In this document: positions 1-7,169 of the stretch, in pieces | Layout: each line of letters starts with the position of its first letter | Numbering within the stretch: the stretch's first letter is position 1 | Assembly: GCA_934591815.1 (NCBI GenBank) | Contig: CAKTPV010000039.1 | Span: 1 to 10,020, forward strand | Reading direction: 5' to 3' | DNA length: 10,020 nt | Origin: an uncultured Oscillospiraceae bacterium | GTDB taxonomy: Bacteria > Bacillota > Clostridia > Oscillospirales > Oscillospiraceae | The notes under the pieces: model-generated | Database searches by the model: none | Told to the model about the DNA's origin: nothing | The model's input: the letters and a program-made list of their open reading frames with translations, nothing else | Made by a program: the position numbers and the translations under genes

Positions 1-363
1 CTGAGCCACTTCCGTACTCCCGTGTCCAAGGGCATCGAGATCATGGAAGCTCTGCGCGGCCATACCTCCGGCTACTGCATCCCCACCTTCGTGGTCGACG
101 CTCCCGGCGGCGGCGGCAAGACCCCCGTTATGCCCAACTACCTGATCTCCGAGACCCCCCGCAAGGTCATCCTGCGCAACTTCGAGGGTGTCATCACCTC
201 CTACACCCAGCCCGAGCACTACGTCCAGGATTGCCACTGCGACGTCTGCACCGGCAAGAAGCAGGTGGAGAAGACCGGCGTGGCATGGGTCGCCGAGGGC
301 ACCAAGCAGCGCTATCTGGAGCCCACCAAGCTGCTGCGTAACGAGCGTCACGTCAAGAAGTAA
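1..363 (+). CDS. kamA: Lysine 2,3-aminomutase, C-terminal part (gene begins before the window)
   Basis: This is the last 120 codons of lysine 2,3-aminomutase, a radical-SAM and PLP enzyme that converts L-lysine to L-beta-lysine in the cytoplasm, the first step of anaerobic lysine fermentation. The frame is open from base 1, so the radical-SAM CxxxCxxC motif lies upstream and cannot be seen. Visible is the PLP-lysine loop PGGGGK, with the lysine codon at 118-120. An aspartate seven residues earlier (97-99) has the spacing of the substrate-binding Asp330 and PLP Lys337 of the Clostridium subterminale enzyme. The C-terminal zinc-site cysteines appear as CHCDVC, with Cys codons at 232, 238 and 247. 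The ending RNERHVKK is typical of the family. The stop at 361-363 lies 15 bases before kamD, so the genes are probably co-transcribed. A GTG at 22 is internal and not a start. Confidence 0.96.
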   Translation: MSHFRTPVSKGIEIMEALRGHTSGYCIPTFVVDAPGGGGKTPVMPNYLISETPRKVILRNFEGVITSYTQPEHYVQDCHCDVCTGKKQVEKTGVAWVAEGTKQRYLEPTKLLRNERHVKK

Positions 364-371
364 GAGAGAGG
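364..371 (+). promoter_or_regulatory. Ribosome binding site of kamD
   Basis: A purine-rich GAGAGAGG lies directly after the kamA stop and 7 bases before the kamD ATG at 379. It supports that start and translation from a shared kamA-kamD message. Confidence 0.6.
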
Positions 372-378
372 TTTAACT

Positions 379-1938
379 ATGGAAAGCAAACTCGGCTTGA
401 ATATGGAGCTGGTCGAACAGGCACGTGCCTCTGCCGCCAGGGTGGCAGACGACACCCAGCAGTTCATTGACCAGCATACCACCGTCACGGTGGAGCGCGC
501 TGTTTGCCGTCTGCTGGGTATCGATGGCGTCAACGATATGGACGTTCCTCTGCCCAACGTGGTGGTCGACCACCTGATGGCAAACTCCCTGCTGCCCGCC
601 GGTGCTGCGTGGGCCGTCGGCAACGCCATGGTGGAGACCGGCAAGGATCCCCAGGGCGTGGCAGAGGCTGTCAGCAGCGGTGAGCTGGATCTGAGCAAGA
701 TCCCCGCTCACTCCGACGCAGAGGTCCGTGCGGCCATCACCCCCGTGGTGAATGCCACCATGGATCGCATCAATAAGAACGTTGCCAAGCGCAACTCCTA
801 CCTGAAGGAGTGGGGCGATAAGGAAGGCCCGTACCTGTATATCATCGTGGCTACCGGTAATATCTACGAGGATATCATCCAGGCCAAGGCCGGTGCCAAG
901 CAGGGCGCCGACATCATCGCCGTCATTCGTACCACCGGTCAGTCCCTGCTGGACTATGTGCCTTACGGCGCTACCACCGAGGGCTTCGGCGGCACCTATG
1001 CCACGCAGGAGAACTTCCGCCTCATGCGCGCCGCGCTGGACGAGGTGGGCGAGGAGCAGCACCGCTACATCCGGCTGTGCAACTACTGCTCCGGCCTGTG
1101 CATGCCTGAGATCGCCGCTATGGGCGCTCTGGAGCGTCTGGACGTCATGCTGAACGACGCTCTGTACGGCATCCTGTTCCGCGATATCAACATGCAGCGT
1201 ACCATCGTCGACCAGTTCTTCTCCCGCGTGATCAACGGCTATGCCGGCGTGATCATCAACACCGGTGAGGATAACTACCTGACCACCGATGACGCCATCA
1301 CCGCCGCCCATACCGTGCTGGCATCCCAGTTCCTGAACGAGGCGTTTGCCAAGTCCGCCGGTATGCGCGAGGAGCAGATGGGTCTGGGCCACGCCTTCGA
1401 GATGGATCCCGCTGTGGAGAACACCTTCCTGTATGAGCTGGCACAGGCACAGATGGCCCGTGAGATCTTCCCCAACGCGCCTCTGAAGTACATGCCTCCC
1501 ACGAAGTTCATGACCGGCAACATCTTCCGCGGCCACATTCAGGACGCCCTGTTCAACATGGTGACCATCCTGACCAACCAGCGGCTGTGCCTGCTGGGCA
1601 TGATGACCGAGGCCATCCACACCCCGTTCATGTCTGACCGTGCTCTGTCTATCGAGAACGCCCAGTACATCTTCCGTACCATGAAGGATCTGGGCAGCGA
1701 GCTGACCTACAAGGAGAACGGTATCATCCGCAACCGCGCCAACGAGGTGCTGACCAAGGCCACCGACCTCCTGAAGGAGATCGAGAAGCTGGGCCTGTTC
1801 ACCACCATCGAGAAGGGCATCTTCGCCGATGTCAAGCGTCCTAAGGACGGCGGCAAGGGTCTGAATGGCGTTGTGGTCAAGGACGACAAATACTTCAACC
1901 CCTTCGTTGAAGTCATGAAAGGCAAGGTGGGAGCATGA
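379..1938 (+). CDS. kamD: Lysine 5,6-aminomutase alpha subunit
   Basis: The 519-residue product is the large, TIM-barrel subunit of the adenosylcobalamin- and PLP-dependent lysine 5,6-aminomutase. The enzyme moves the terminal amino group of beta-lysine (or D-lysine) to the neighbouring carbon, giving 3,5-diaminohexanoate. Length is as expected for the family (about 515-520). Residues discussed for the Acetoanaerobium (Clostridium) sticklandii enzyme fall at the same numbers here: Arg184 and Ser189 in RTTGQS, Tyr193 in LDYVPYG, Tyr263 in DALYG, Asp298 in NTGED, and Lys370 in APLKYMPPTK. Those residue roles are recalled from the literature; the positions were counted in this sequence. The gene follows kamA by 15 bases and its TGA overlaps the kamE ATG (ATGA), indicating coupled translation of the two subunits. 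KamB and KamC homologues are not present between kamA and kamD. Confidence 0.97.
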   Translation: MESKLGLNMELVEQARASAARVADDTQQFIDQHTTVTVERAVCRLLGIDGVNDMDVPLPNVVVDHLMANSLLPAGAAWAVGNAMVETGKDPQGVAEAVSSGELDLSKIPAHSDAEVRAAITPVVNATMDRINKNVAKRNSYLKEWGDKEGPYLYIIVATGNIYEDIIQAKAGAKQGADIIAVIRTTGQSLLDYVPYGATTEGFGGTYATQENFRLMRAALDEVGEEQHRYIRLCNYCSGLCMPEIAAMGALERLDVMLNDALYGILFRDINMQRTIVDQFFSRVINGYAGVIINTGEDNYLTTDDAITAAHTVLASQFLNEAFAKSAGMREEQMGLGHAFEMDPAVENTFLYELAQAQMAREIFPNAPLKYMPPTKFMTGNIFRGHIQDALFNMVTILTNQRLCLLGMMTEAIHTPFMSDRALSIENAQYIFRTMKDLGSELTYKENGIIRNRANEVLTKATDLLKEIEKLGLFTTIEKGIFADVKRPKDGGKGLNGVVVKDDKYFNPFVEVMKGKVGA

Positions 1939-2723
1939 GCAGCGGACTGTATAACACCCATAAGATCGATTTCGATACCACGCTGGATCTGACCCGTCTG
2001 AAGCCCTACGGCGATACCATGAACGATGGTAAGGTGCAGACCAGCTTCACCCTGCCCGTCAAGGATGACGAGCGCGGTGAGGAGGCTGCCCGCCAGATCG
2101 CCAAGAAGATGGGCCTTGAGGAACCCAACGTGGCATATCACACCGCGCTGGACAAGGAGTTCACCTTCTATGTGGTCTACGGCAGCTGCGTCCACTCCGT
2201 GAACTACGAGGACATCCACGTCATCACCGTGGAGTCCGACGTGATGAGCATGGAGGACACCAACGACTACATCCGTGAGCACATCGGCCGCAAGGTCGTG
2301 ATGGTCGGCGCCTCCACCGGCACCGACGCCCACACCGTTGGTATCGACGCGATCATGAACCGCAAGGGCTTTGCCGGCCACTACGGTCTGGAGCGCTACG
2401 AGATGATCGAAGCCTACAACCTGGGCTCTCAGGTCCCCAACGAGGAGTTCATCCAGAAGGCGCTGGAGCTGCACGCCGACGTGCTGCTGGTCTCCCAGAC
2501 CGTCACCCAGAAGGATGTTCACATCCAGAACCTGACCAACCTCATCGAGCTGCTGGAGGCCGAGGGCCTGCGCGACAAGTTTGTTGTCTGCTGCGGCGGT
2601 CCCCGTATCACCCACGAGCTGGCCAAGGAGCTGGGCTATGATGCCGGCTTCGGCGCCGGCAAGTACGCCGATGACGTGGCGTCCTTCGCTGTGACCGAAA
2701 TGGTCAAGCGCGGCATGAAATAA
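1935..2723 (+). CDS. kamE: Lysine 5,6-aminomutase beta subunit, B12- and PLP-binding
   Basis: The 262-residue product is the small subunit of lysine 5,6-aminomutase. Residues 1-100 form the N-terminal dimerisation-type domain. From about residue 118 a Rossmann-like cobalamin-binding domain begins, with the B12 motif DxHxxG at Asp131-Ala-His133-Thr-Val-Gly136; the histidine replaces the lower axial ligand of cobalamin. Lys144 sits in MNRKGFAGHYG, exactly at the number of the PLP-Schiff-base lysine in the sticklandii enzyme. The segment VVCCGGP near residues 217-223 and the GFGAGK near 238-243 are typical of the C-terminal part of the B12 fold. The start overlaps the kamD stop by four bases, and a weak GGTGGG lies upstream, so translational coupling is likely. 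It is the last gene of its unit; a terminator follows 10 bases after the stop. Confidence 0.97.
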   Translation: MSSGLYNTHKIDFDTTLDLTRLKPYGDTMNDGKVQTSFTLPVKDDERGEEAARQIAKKMGLEEPNVAYHTALDKEFTFYVVYGSCVHSVNYEDIHVITVESDVMSMEDTNDYIREHIGRKVVMVGASTGTDAHTVGIDAIMNRKGFAGHYGLERYEMIEAYNLGSQVPNEEFIQKALELHADVLLVSQTVTQKDVHIQNLTNLIELLEAEGLRDKFVVCCGGPRITHELAKELGYDAGFGAGKYADDVASFAVTEMVKRGMK

Positions 2724-2733
2724 GATCCTCAGC

Positions 2734-2770
2734 AAAAGCGGAGAGCCGCTAACCCGACTCTCCGCTTTTT
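2734..2770 (+). terminator. Intrinsic terminator after kamE
   Basis: Perfect 12-bp inverted repeat, AAAAGCGGAGAG (2734-2745) and CTCTCCGCTTTT (2758-2769), with a 12-base loop and a terminal T run. It ends the kam transcription unit before the CoA-transferase genes. Confidence 0.93.
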
Positions 2771-2823
2771 GTGCGGAATCCCTTCTTATTAGGTGATTTG
2801 CGCAAAAACAACATGGACATCCC

Positions 2824-2852
2824 TTGCTTTTTCGTGCAAAGGGTGCTATGAT
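2824..2852 (+). promoter_or_regulatory. Sigma-A-type promoter of the CoA-transferase operon
   Basis: TTGCTT (2824-2829) and TATGAT (2847-2852) are separated by 17 bases, matching the sigma-70/sigma-A consensus well at -10 and in four of six bases at -35. Transcription would start near 2859, leaving a 5' UTR of about 100 bases. An imperfect inverted repeat (CCCTTGC at 2821-2827, GCAAAGGG at 2836-2843) overlaps the -35 and spacer and could be an operator; this is speculative. Confidence 0.7.
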
Positions 2853-2867
2853 GCTATTGTTAGAAAA

Positions 2868-2937
2868 GTCACGAAGCCCCGTCTTCGCGACTGTAAACCA
2901 CCGCCCGGCCGCCGTACCCGGCGAACCGCCCGGTGGT
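2868..2937 (+). other. Two consecutive hairpins in the 5' UTR of the CoA-transferase operon
   Basis: The first hairpin (2868-2891) pairs GTCACGAAG with CTTCGCGAC, eight pairs and one mismatch around a six-base loop. The second (2897-2937) pairs ACCACCG with CGGTGGT, with inner CGG/CCG and CGCC/GGCG helices. Neither is followed by a T run, so they are not ordinary terminators. The second ends 7 bases before the Shine-Dalgarno, so a role in mRNA stability or translation control is possible. I do not recognise a known riboswitch. Confidence 0.5.
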
Positions 2938-2944
2938 ATAAAAC

Positions 2945-2951
2945 AAGGAGG
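2945..2951 (+). promoter_or_regulatory. Strong ribosome binding site fixing the atoD start
   Basis: AAGGAGG with a 7-base spacer to the ATG at 2959. It rules against the longer in-frame start candidates at 2824 to 2854, which overlap the promoter. Confidence 0.85.
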
Positions 2952-2958
2952 AACAGAA

Positions 2959-3651
2959 ATGGCAAAGAAACCTGTACTGACTGCCCGTGAGGCAGCGGCA
3001 ATGATCCCCGACGGCGCCACGATTATGTGCGGCGGCTTTCTGGCCTGCGGCCAGGCCCGCGCCATCGTCAAGGAGCTGGTAGCCCGCGGCACCAAGGATC
3101 TGACCCTGATCGCCAACGATATGGGTCGCGCCACCGGTCCCAAGGGTGAGGAGTTCTTCGGCATCGCGGAGCTGATCCACAATCATCAGGTCAAGCGCGT
3201 GATCGCCACCCACGTCGGCATGACCCCCGAGGTCGGCCAGCAGCACACCGAGGGCACGCTGGAGGTCAACCTGCTGCCCCAGGGCACGCTGGCTGAGTGC
3301 ATCCGCGCTGCCGGCGCCGGTCTGGGCGGCGTGCTGACCCCCGTGGGCATCGACACCCTGGTGGAGGAGAGCCCCTTCTGCATGGGCCGTCAGACTATCG
3401 ACGGCAAGGATTACCTGCTGATGCAGCCCATCCACGCTGATTTCGCCCTGCTGGGCACCTATAAGTGCGATGAGTTCGGCAACTGCTGGTACAAGGGCAC
3501 CATGCGCAACTTCAACGTTGTCATGGCCACTGCCGCTGACACCGTGATTGCCGAGTGCGAGTACATCGTTCCCGTGGGTGACTTTGAGCCCGAGAACATC
3601 CATACCTACGGTATGTGCGTTGACTACATCGTGGAAGGAGACAGAAAGTAA
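2959..3651 (+). CDS. atoD: Butyrate/acetoacetate-type CoA-transferase, alpha subunit
   Basis: The 230-residue product is the alpha subunit of a class I (family I) CoA-transferase, which moves CoA between a short-chain acyl-CoA and acetoacetate or acetate. The CoA-transferase signature lies near the N-terminus, DGATIMCGGF at residues 18-27. The conserved block from PQGTL to GGVLTP spans residues 107-128, and the C-terminal NIHTYG...VDYIVE resembles AtoD of E. coli. The start at 2959 is chosen because AAGGAGG (2945-2951) lies 7 bases upstream; the frame is open further back to the promoter -10, but that stretch is UTR. The TAA overlaps the ATG of the beta subunit by one base. Next to kamADE, the likely job is butyryl-CoA plus acetoacetate to butyrate plus acetoacetyl-CoA in lysine fermentation. 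Substrate specificity is an inference. Confidence 0.9.
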   Translation: MAKKPVLTAREAAAMIPDGATIMCGGFLACGQARAIVKELVARGTKDLTLIANDMGRATGPKGEEFFGIAELIHNHQVKRVIATHVGMTPEVGQQHTEGTLEVNLLPQGTLAECIRAAGAGLGGVLTPVGIDTLVEESPFCMGRQTIDGKDYLLMQPIHADFALLGTYKCDEFGNCWYKGTMRNFNVVMATAADTVIAECEYIVPVGDFEPENIHTYGMCVDYIVEGDRK

Positions 3652-4319
3652 TGGAAAAGTCCGAGATCAAAGGCTTTATCGCCAAGCGCTGCGCCAAGGA
3701 GCTGAAGAACGGCGACGTCGTGAACCTGGGCATTGGCCTGCCCACCCTGATCCCCAACTATCTGCCTGAGGGCGTTGAGGTGATCATCCACGCTGAGCTG
3801 GGTATCGTCTCCGCCGGTGTGTCCCCCAAGGAGGGCGACGCCAACTACGATCCCTACCACGTTGTGGATGCCGGCGGCAGCCCCTCCTCCGTGGCTTTCG
3901 GCGGCGGCTTCATCGACTCCGCCACCAACTTCGGCCTGATCCGCGGCGGCCATGTGGACGCCTGCTTCCTGGGCGCTCTGGAAGTGGACGCCGAGGGTAA
4001 CCTGGCCAACTGGATCATCCCTGGCAAGAAGATGCCCGGCATGGGCGGCGCCATGGATCTGTGCGTCGGTGCAAAGCACTGCATCGTCTGCATGGAGCAC
4101 ACCGCCAAGGGCAACCCCAAGATCTTCGAGAAGTGCCGTCTGCCCCTGACCGCTTCCCACTGCGTGAACAAGATCATCACCGAGATGTGTGTGTTCGATG
4201 TCACCAAGGACGGTCTGGTCATGACCGAGATCAACCCCGAGTTCACCGTCGAGGATGTGAAGGCCGCTACCGCTGCTCCCTTCGCCGTCGCCGCTGACCT
4301 CAAGAGCATGATCGACTGA
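3651..4319 (+). CDS. atoA: Butyrate/acetoacetate-type CoA-transferase, beta subunit
   Basis: The 222-residue product is the catalytic beta subunit partnering the preceding gene. Features shared with E. coli AtoA and clostridial CtfB are VVNLGIGLPT (23-32), IRGGHVDACFLGALEVD (97-113), NLANWIIPGK (117-126), MPGMGGAMDL (128-137), and LPLTA (164-168). The active-site glutamate that forms the glutamyl-CoA thioester aligns with Glu49. However, its neighbourhood reads HAELGIVSAG, where most relatives recalled here have SENG, so Ser is replaced by Ala48 and Asn by Leu50. The glutamate and following Gly are kept, so activity is expected, perhaps with altered specificity. AAGGAG at 3635-3640 lies 10 bases before the start, and TAATG overlap with atoD suggests coupled translation. 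A terminator follows 14 bases after the stop. Confidence 0.9.
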   Translation: MEKSEIKGFIAKRCAKELKNGDVVNLGIGLPTLIPNYLPEGVEVIIHAELGIVSAGVSPKEGDANYDPYHVVDAGGSPSSVAFGGGFIDSATNFGLIRGGHVDACFLGALEVDAEGNLANWIIPGKKMPGMGGAMDLCVGAKHCIVCMEHTAKGNPKIFEKCRLPLTASHCVNKIITEMCVFDVTKDGLVMTEINPEFTVEDVKAATAAPFAVAADLKSMID

Positions 4320-4333
4320 TCTGCCTGAAAAGA

Positions 4334-4371
4334 GCAAAAAGAAAAGACCCCATGGGGTCTTTTCTTTTTGC
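4334..4371. terminator. Bidirectional terminator between atoA and metI
   Basis: A perfect 38-base palindrome: GCAAAAAGAAAAGACCCC followed by AT and its exact complement. A/T-rich arms give a U tract on both strands. It lies between the convergent atoA stop (4319) and metI stop (4378) and should end both operons. Confidence 0.93.
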
Positions 4372-4377
4372 CCTTTT

Positions 4378-5079
4378 TTACTTCTTCAGGCGCTTGTCGC
4401 ACTTCTTGCCCAGCCAGGTGCCAAGGCTCTGGAACACCTGCACCAGCAGCACCAGAATGACCACCGCCACCAGCATCACCAGATACTTGTACCGGTAGTA
4501 GCCATAGTCGATGGCGATCTTGCCCAGACCGCCGCCGCCGATGATGCCGCTCATGGCGGAGTAGCCCAGAATGGTGGTCAGCGCGATGGTCACGTTCTGG
4601 ATCAGGGACGGCACACTCTCCGGGATCATCACCTTGCAGATGATCTGCATAGGCGTGGCGCCCATGCTCTGAGCGGCCTCGATGATGTTGCCGTCCACCT
4701 CCCGGAGGCTGCTCTCCACCAGACGCGCCACAAAGGGGAACGCTGCCGCCACCAGCGGAACGATGGTGGCGGTGGTGCCAACGGCGGTGCCGATGAGCAG
4801 ACGGGACAGGGGGAACACCATGATCATCAAAATCAGGAACGGGATGGAGCGCAGCAGGTTGATGATGACGTTCAGCACCTGCATCAGCCAGCGGGGGAGG
4901 GGCAGCACGCCGTTTTTCTCCCCCACCACCAGCAGCACGCCCAAGGGCAGGCCGATGACCAGCGACAGCGCCGTGCTCAGCACGGTGACATAGAAGGTCT
5001 CCCACAGGGCGAAGGGCAGGGTGGGCAGCGCGGTCAGCAGGTCCTGCACGGACTGCGGGGAAAACAGATCACGGTACAT
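4378..5079 (-). CDS. metI: Methionine ABC transporter permease
   Basis: This is the integral-membrane permease of the MetNIQ importer, 233 residues from the ATG at 5079, with about five hydrophobic segments. The cytoplasmic EAA coupling loop reads EAAQSMGATPMQIICKVMIP (residues 134-153), which contacts the MetN ATPase. The following LGYSAMSGIIGGGGLG matches MetI of E. coli. Start choice: GTG at 5085 gives two more residues and overlaps the metN stop as GTGA, but AGGAGG (5090-5095) is only 4 bases from it. The same site is 10 bases from the ATG at 5079, which I prefer; either is possible. It is the last gene of metQ-metN-metI and ends at the shared terminator. Confidence 0.95.
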   Translation of the reverse strand: MYRDLFSPQSVQDLLTALPTLPFALWETFYVTVLSTALSLVIGLPLGVLLVVGEKNGVLPLPRWLMQVLNVIINLLRSIPFLILMIMVFPLSRLLIGTAVGTTATIVPLVAAAFPFVARLVESSLREVDGNIIEAAQSMGATPMQIICKVMIPESVPSLIQNVTIALTTILGYSAMSGIIGGGGLGKIAIDYGYYRYKYLVMLVAVVILVLLVQVFQSLGTWLGKKCDKRLKK

Positions 5080-5081
5080 AC

Positions 5082-6080
5082 TCACTCCACCTCCTCTACC
5101 TGTACGTTGGCCACGTTGTGGAGAAACGCCACGGCCTTGTCAAATTGGCTGCTGGGAATGCCCAGCATCATGCTGCCGTATACCGTTTCGGACAGCTTCT
5201 GGGTGCTGGCGGAGATGACGTTGCAGAGGATGCCCTCCTCCGACGCCAGCCGGGCGATCATGGGGATGCTGGTGGTCGCGGCATCCTTGAACACCAGCCG
5301 CACCAGCTTTTCGCCTGCCGGATCGTACACCTGCGCGTCGGCGCCGCCGGGGAATACCAGCCGCCGCCCTGCCGCGGACTTGGGCGCGGCGAACACCGTG
5401 CCAACCAGTCCGGACTCCGCCACGTGACCCTCGTCCAGAATGGCCACATGGGTGCAGATCTCCTTCACCACGCTCATTTGATGGGTGATGACCACCACGG
5501 TGATGCCCAGCTTTTTGTTGATGTCCCGGATCAGCTCCAGAATCTGACGGGTGGTGTTGGGGTCCAGCGCACTGGTGGCCTCGTCGCACAGCAGTACCTT
5601 GGGGTGGGTGGCCAGTGCGCGGGCGATGGCGACGCGCTGCTGCTGGCCGCCGGACAGCTGGGCCGGGTAGGAACCCGCCTTGTCGGGCAGACCCACCAGC
5701 TCCAGCAGCTCACGGGCGCGCTGCTCCGCCTCGGCCTTCTTCACGCCCGCCAGCTCCATGGGAAAGCAGACATTCCGCAGGCAGCTGCGCTGCATCAGCA
5801 GATTGAACCGCTGGAAGATCATGGTGATCTCCCGCCGCGCCGCCCGCAGCTGGGCGGGGGTCATGGTGTCCAGCCGCTGGCCGTTGACGATGATCTCGCC
5901 GCTGGTAGGCTTCTCCAGCAGGTTGATGCACCGCACCAGCGTGCTCTTACCGGCGCCGGACATACCAATGATGCCGTAAATGTCGCCGTCTTCGATGGTG
6001 AGGGAGACGTCCTTGAGAGCGTCTACCCCGCCGGCTGTGCCGGAATCAAATGTTTTGCTGACGTGCTTCAGTTCGATCAT
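5082..6080 (-). CDS. metN: Methionine ABC transporter ATP-binding protein
   Basis: The 332-residue product is the ATPase that powers methionine uptake through MetI. Walker A GMSGAGKS is at residues 39-46, the Q-loop glutamine at 90 (IFQRFNLL), the ABC signature LSGGQQQR at 142-149, Walker B VLLCDE at 162-167, the D-loop SALD at 170-173, and the H-loop His200. After about residue 255 comes a C-terminal NIL/ACT-like domain ([19 protein letters not shown]...), which in the E. coli transporter binds methionine and causes trans-inhibition when internal methionine is high. The length is usual for a NIL-containing MetN. AAAGGAGG (6090-6097) lies 9 bases before the ATG. The gene begins 22 bases after metQ, and its stop lies beside the metI start, so all three are one operon. 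Confidence 0.97.
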   Translation of the reverse strand: MIELKHVSKTFDSGTAGGVDALKDVSLTIEDGDIYGIIGMSGAGKSTLVRCINLLEKPTSGEIIVNGQRLDTMTPAQLRAARREITMIFQRFNLLMQRSCLRNVCFPMELAGVKKAEAEQRARELLELVGLPDKAGSYPAQLSGGQQQRVAIARALATHPKVLLCDEATSALDPNTTRQILELIRDINKKLGITVVVITHQMSVVKEICTHVAILDEGHVAESGLVGTVFAAPKSAAGRRLVFPGGADAQVYDPAGEKLVRLVFKDAATTSIPMIARLASEEGILCNVISASTQKLSETVYGSMMLGIPSSQFDKAVAFLHNVANVQVEEVE

Positions 6081-6102
6081 GGACGTCTTCCTCCTTTCTC
6101 AC

Positions 6103-7002
6103 TTACTTGGTGGTCAGCGCATCCAGCGTGGTCTGCTTGCCGCCGTACAGGCCCATGGGCTCCACGTGGATAGCGGCGATGGAGGCGATATGGGTGCCGT
6201 TCTGGGCGTTAAAGTCCTCCAGATAAGGCAGGTGCTGGAAGTAGTTGGCGTCCACGGTGCCGTCATCCACCACGGTGTTGGGCACCACATAGTCGTTGTA
6301 GCTCTTGATATCCAGCGTGATATCCTTGGCAGCCAGGATCTCCTTGGCGACCTCCAGGATCTCAGCGTGGGGCGTGGGGGAGGCGGCGATGGTGATGGTC
6401 TGCCCCTTCAGAGCCTCGTAGTCCACGGAGGCGTCATAGCCGTCGGTGGGGTTCTCCACCACGGACACCACGGAGCCGGCGTACTTCTCTGCGATGTAGT
6501 CAGCCACCTGCTTGCTCTCCAGCGCGGCCTTGAGCGCCAGGATCTTGGGCTCGTTCTCGTTGCCCTCCTTCACCGCCAGAATGTTGGCGTAGGCGGAGGC
6601 GCTGCCCTCGATGAACAGGGAGTCGTTGACGGGGTTCAGGCCCGCGTTGATGGCGTAGTTGCTGTTGATGACCGCGTAGTCCAGATCAGGCAGCATATTG
6701 GGCAGCTGGGCTGCCTCGGCCTCCACGATCTCCACGTTGTAGGGATTGTCTACGATGTCGTTCTTGGTGGCGGTGATGCCGGCGCCGTCGGCCAGCTTGA
6801 TGATGCCGTTCTCCTGCAGCAGCAGCAGGGCGCGGGCCTCGTTGGTGGTGTCATTGGGTACGCCGATCTTAACGGCGGTCTTGGTATCGCCGCTGTTGTC
6901 AGCATCGGTGTTGGTGTCCTTGCCGCCGCAGGCTGTCAGGCTCAGGGCCAGGATCAGAGTCAGGGCCAGAGCGGCCAGACGAGTGAAATAAGTACGTTTC
7001 AT
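6103..7002 (-). CDS. metQ: Methionine-binding lipoprotein of the MetNIQ transporter
   Basis: The product (299 residues from the start chosen) is the NlpA/MetQ-family substrate-binding lipoprotein, exported and anchored to the outer face of the membrane, delivering methionine to MetI. The signal peptide has a KRTYFTR basic start, a hydrophobic core, and a lipobox LTAC ending at Cys25. The mature protein has VKIGVPNDTTNEARALLLLQ, the DYAVINSNYAINAGL block, and the C-terminal DGTVDANYFQHLPYL region typical of the family. Start choice: ATG codons occur at 7008 and 7002. AAAAGGAG (7011-7018) is only 2 bases from the first but 8 from the second, so 7002 is preferred. It is the first structural gene of the operon and sits behind a long leader with a Met-rich ORF and an attenuator. 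Ligand specificity (methionine versus related amino acids) is inferred from the family and the leader. Confidence 0.95.
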   Translation of the reverse strand: MKRTYFTRLAALALTLILALSLTACGGKDTNTDADNSGDTKTAVKIGVPNDTTNEARALLLLQENGIIKLADGAGITATKNDIVDNPYNVEIVEAEAAQLPNMLPDLDYAVINSNYAINAGLNPVNDSLFIEGSASAYANILAVKEGNENEPKILALKAALESKQVADYIAEKYAGSVVSVVENPTDGYDASVDYEALKGQTITIAASPTPHAEILEVAKEILAAKDITLDIKSYNDYVVPNTVVDDGTVDANYFQHLPYLEDFNAQNGTHIASIAAIHVEPMGLYGGKQTTLDALTTK

Positions 7003-7010
7003 GTTCATGT

Positions 7011-7018
7011 CTCCTTTT
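7011..7018 (-). promoter_or_regulatory. Ribosome binding site deciding the metQ start
   Basis: AAAAGGAG on the minus strand. Its distance favours the second of two in-frame ATG codons (7002, 8-base spacer) over the first (7008, 2-base spacer). Confidence 0.7.
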
Positions 7019-7053
7019 CAGATATGTCGTAAGGAATGTATGATCTTGCTGAC

Positions 7054-7092
7054 GGCGTACCGCGGGACTGTGCACGCGCCCTGCGGTGCGCC
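7054..7092 (-). other. Stable hairpin between the attenuator and metQ
   Basis: GGCGCACCGC pairs with GCGGTACGCC (nine pairs, one mismatch) around a loop holding the palindrome GTGCAC. No T run follows, so it is not an intrinsic terminator. A smaller hairpin, GGCGC/GCGCC at 7112-7127, precedes it. Their role is unknown; they may stabilise the message after readthrough. Confidence 0.4.
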
Positions 7093-7129
7093 GGAACAAA
7101 CGAAAGAGAGTGGCGCATCCAAGCGCCGG

Positions 7130-7169
7130 AAAAAACAAAAACAGCGGCAGGTCGATCGACCTTCCGCTG
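7130..7169 (-). terminator. Leader terminator (attenuator) upstream of metQ
   Basis: On the minus strand CAGCGG (7169-7164) pairs with CCGCTG (7147-7142). After one A/G mismatch the palindrome AGGTCGATCGACCT (7162-7149) continues the stem. The stem is followed by TTTTTGTTTTTT (7141-7130). It lies 31 bases after the stop of a Met-rich leader ORF and about 130 bases before metQ, so it must be bypassed to express the operon. Its 5' arm can instead pair with a sequence in the leader ORF (7212-7226). Confidence 0.9.

Noticed and set aside
22..363. An independent small gene starting at GTG 22
   Set aside because: The frame continues to base 1 with conserved KamA sequence (HFRTPV) before the GTG, so it is the tail of kamA.
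373..1620. Long minus-strand ORF (415 codons) opposite kamD
   Set aside because: It is a mirror reading frame of a GC-rich gene: low-complexity His/Gly/Val-rich translation, no recognisable domain, and kamD on the other strand is unambiguous.
2798..2805. Palindrome TTGCGCAA upstream of the atoD promoter as an operator
   Set aside because: Eight bases only, with no second copy and no match to a regulator site I can name (it lacks the spaced arms of a Rex site).
2824..2958. N-terminal extension of the atoD frame by 45 codons
   Set aside because: The frame is open, but it covers the promoter -10 and a hairpin-rich UTR. AtoD proteins are about 220 residues, and a strong AAGGAGG precedes the ATG at 2959.
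1707..3182. Long minus-strand ORF (491 codons) across kamE and the intergenic region
   Set aside because: It runs through the end of kamD, all of kamE, a terminator and the atoD promoter. The translation resembles antisense reading, not a protein family.
5118..6173. Plus-strand ORF (351 codons) opposite metN
   Set aside because: Antisense shadow of metN, whose ABC motifs are complete on the minus strand; no Shine-Dalgarno and no domain.
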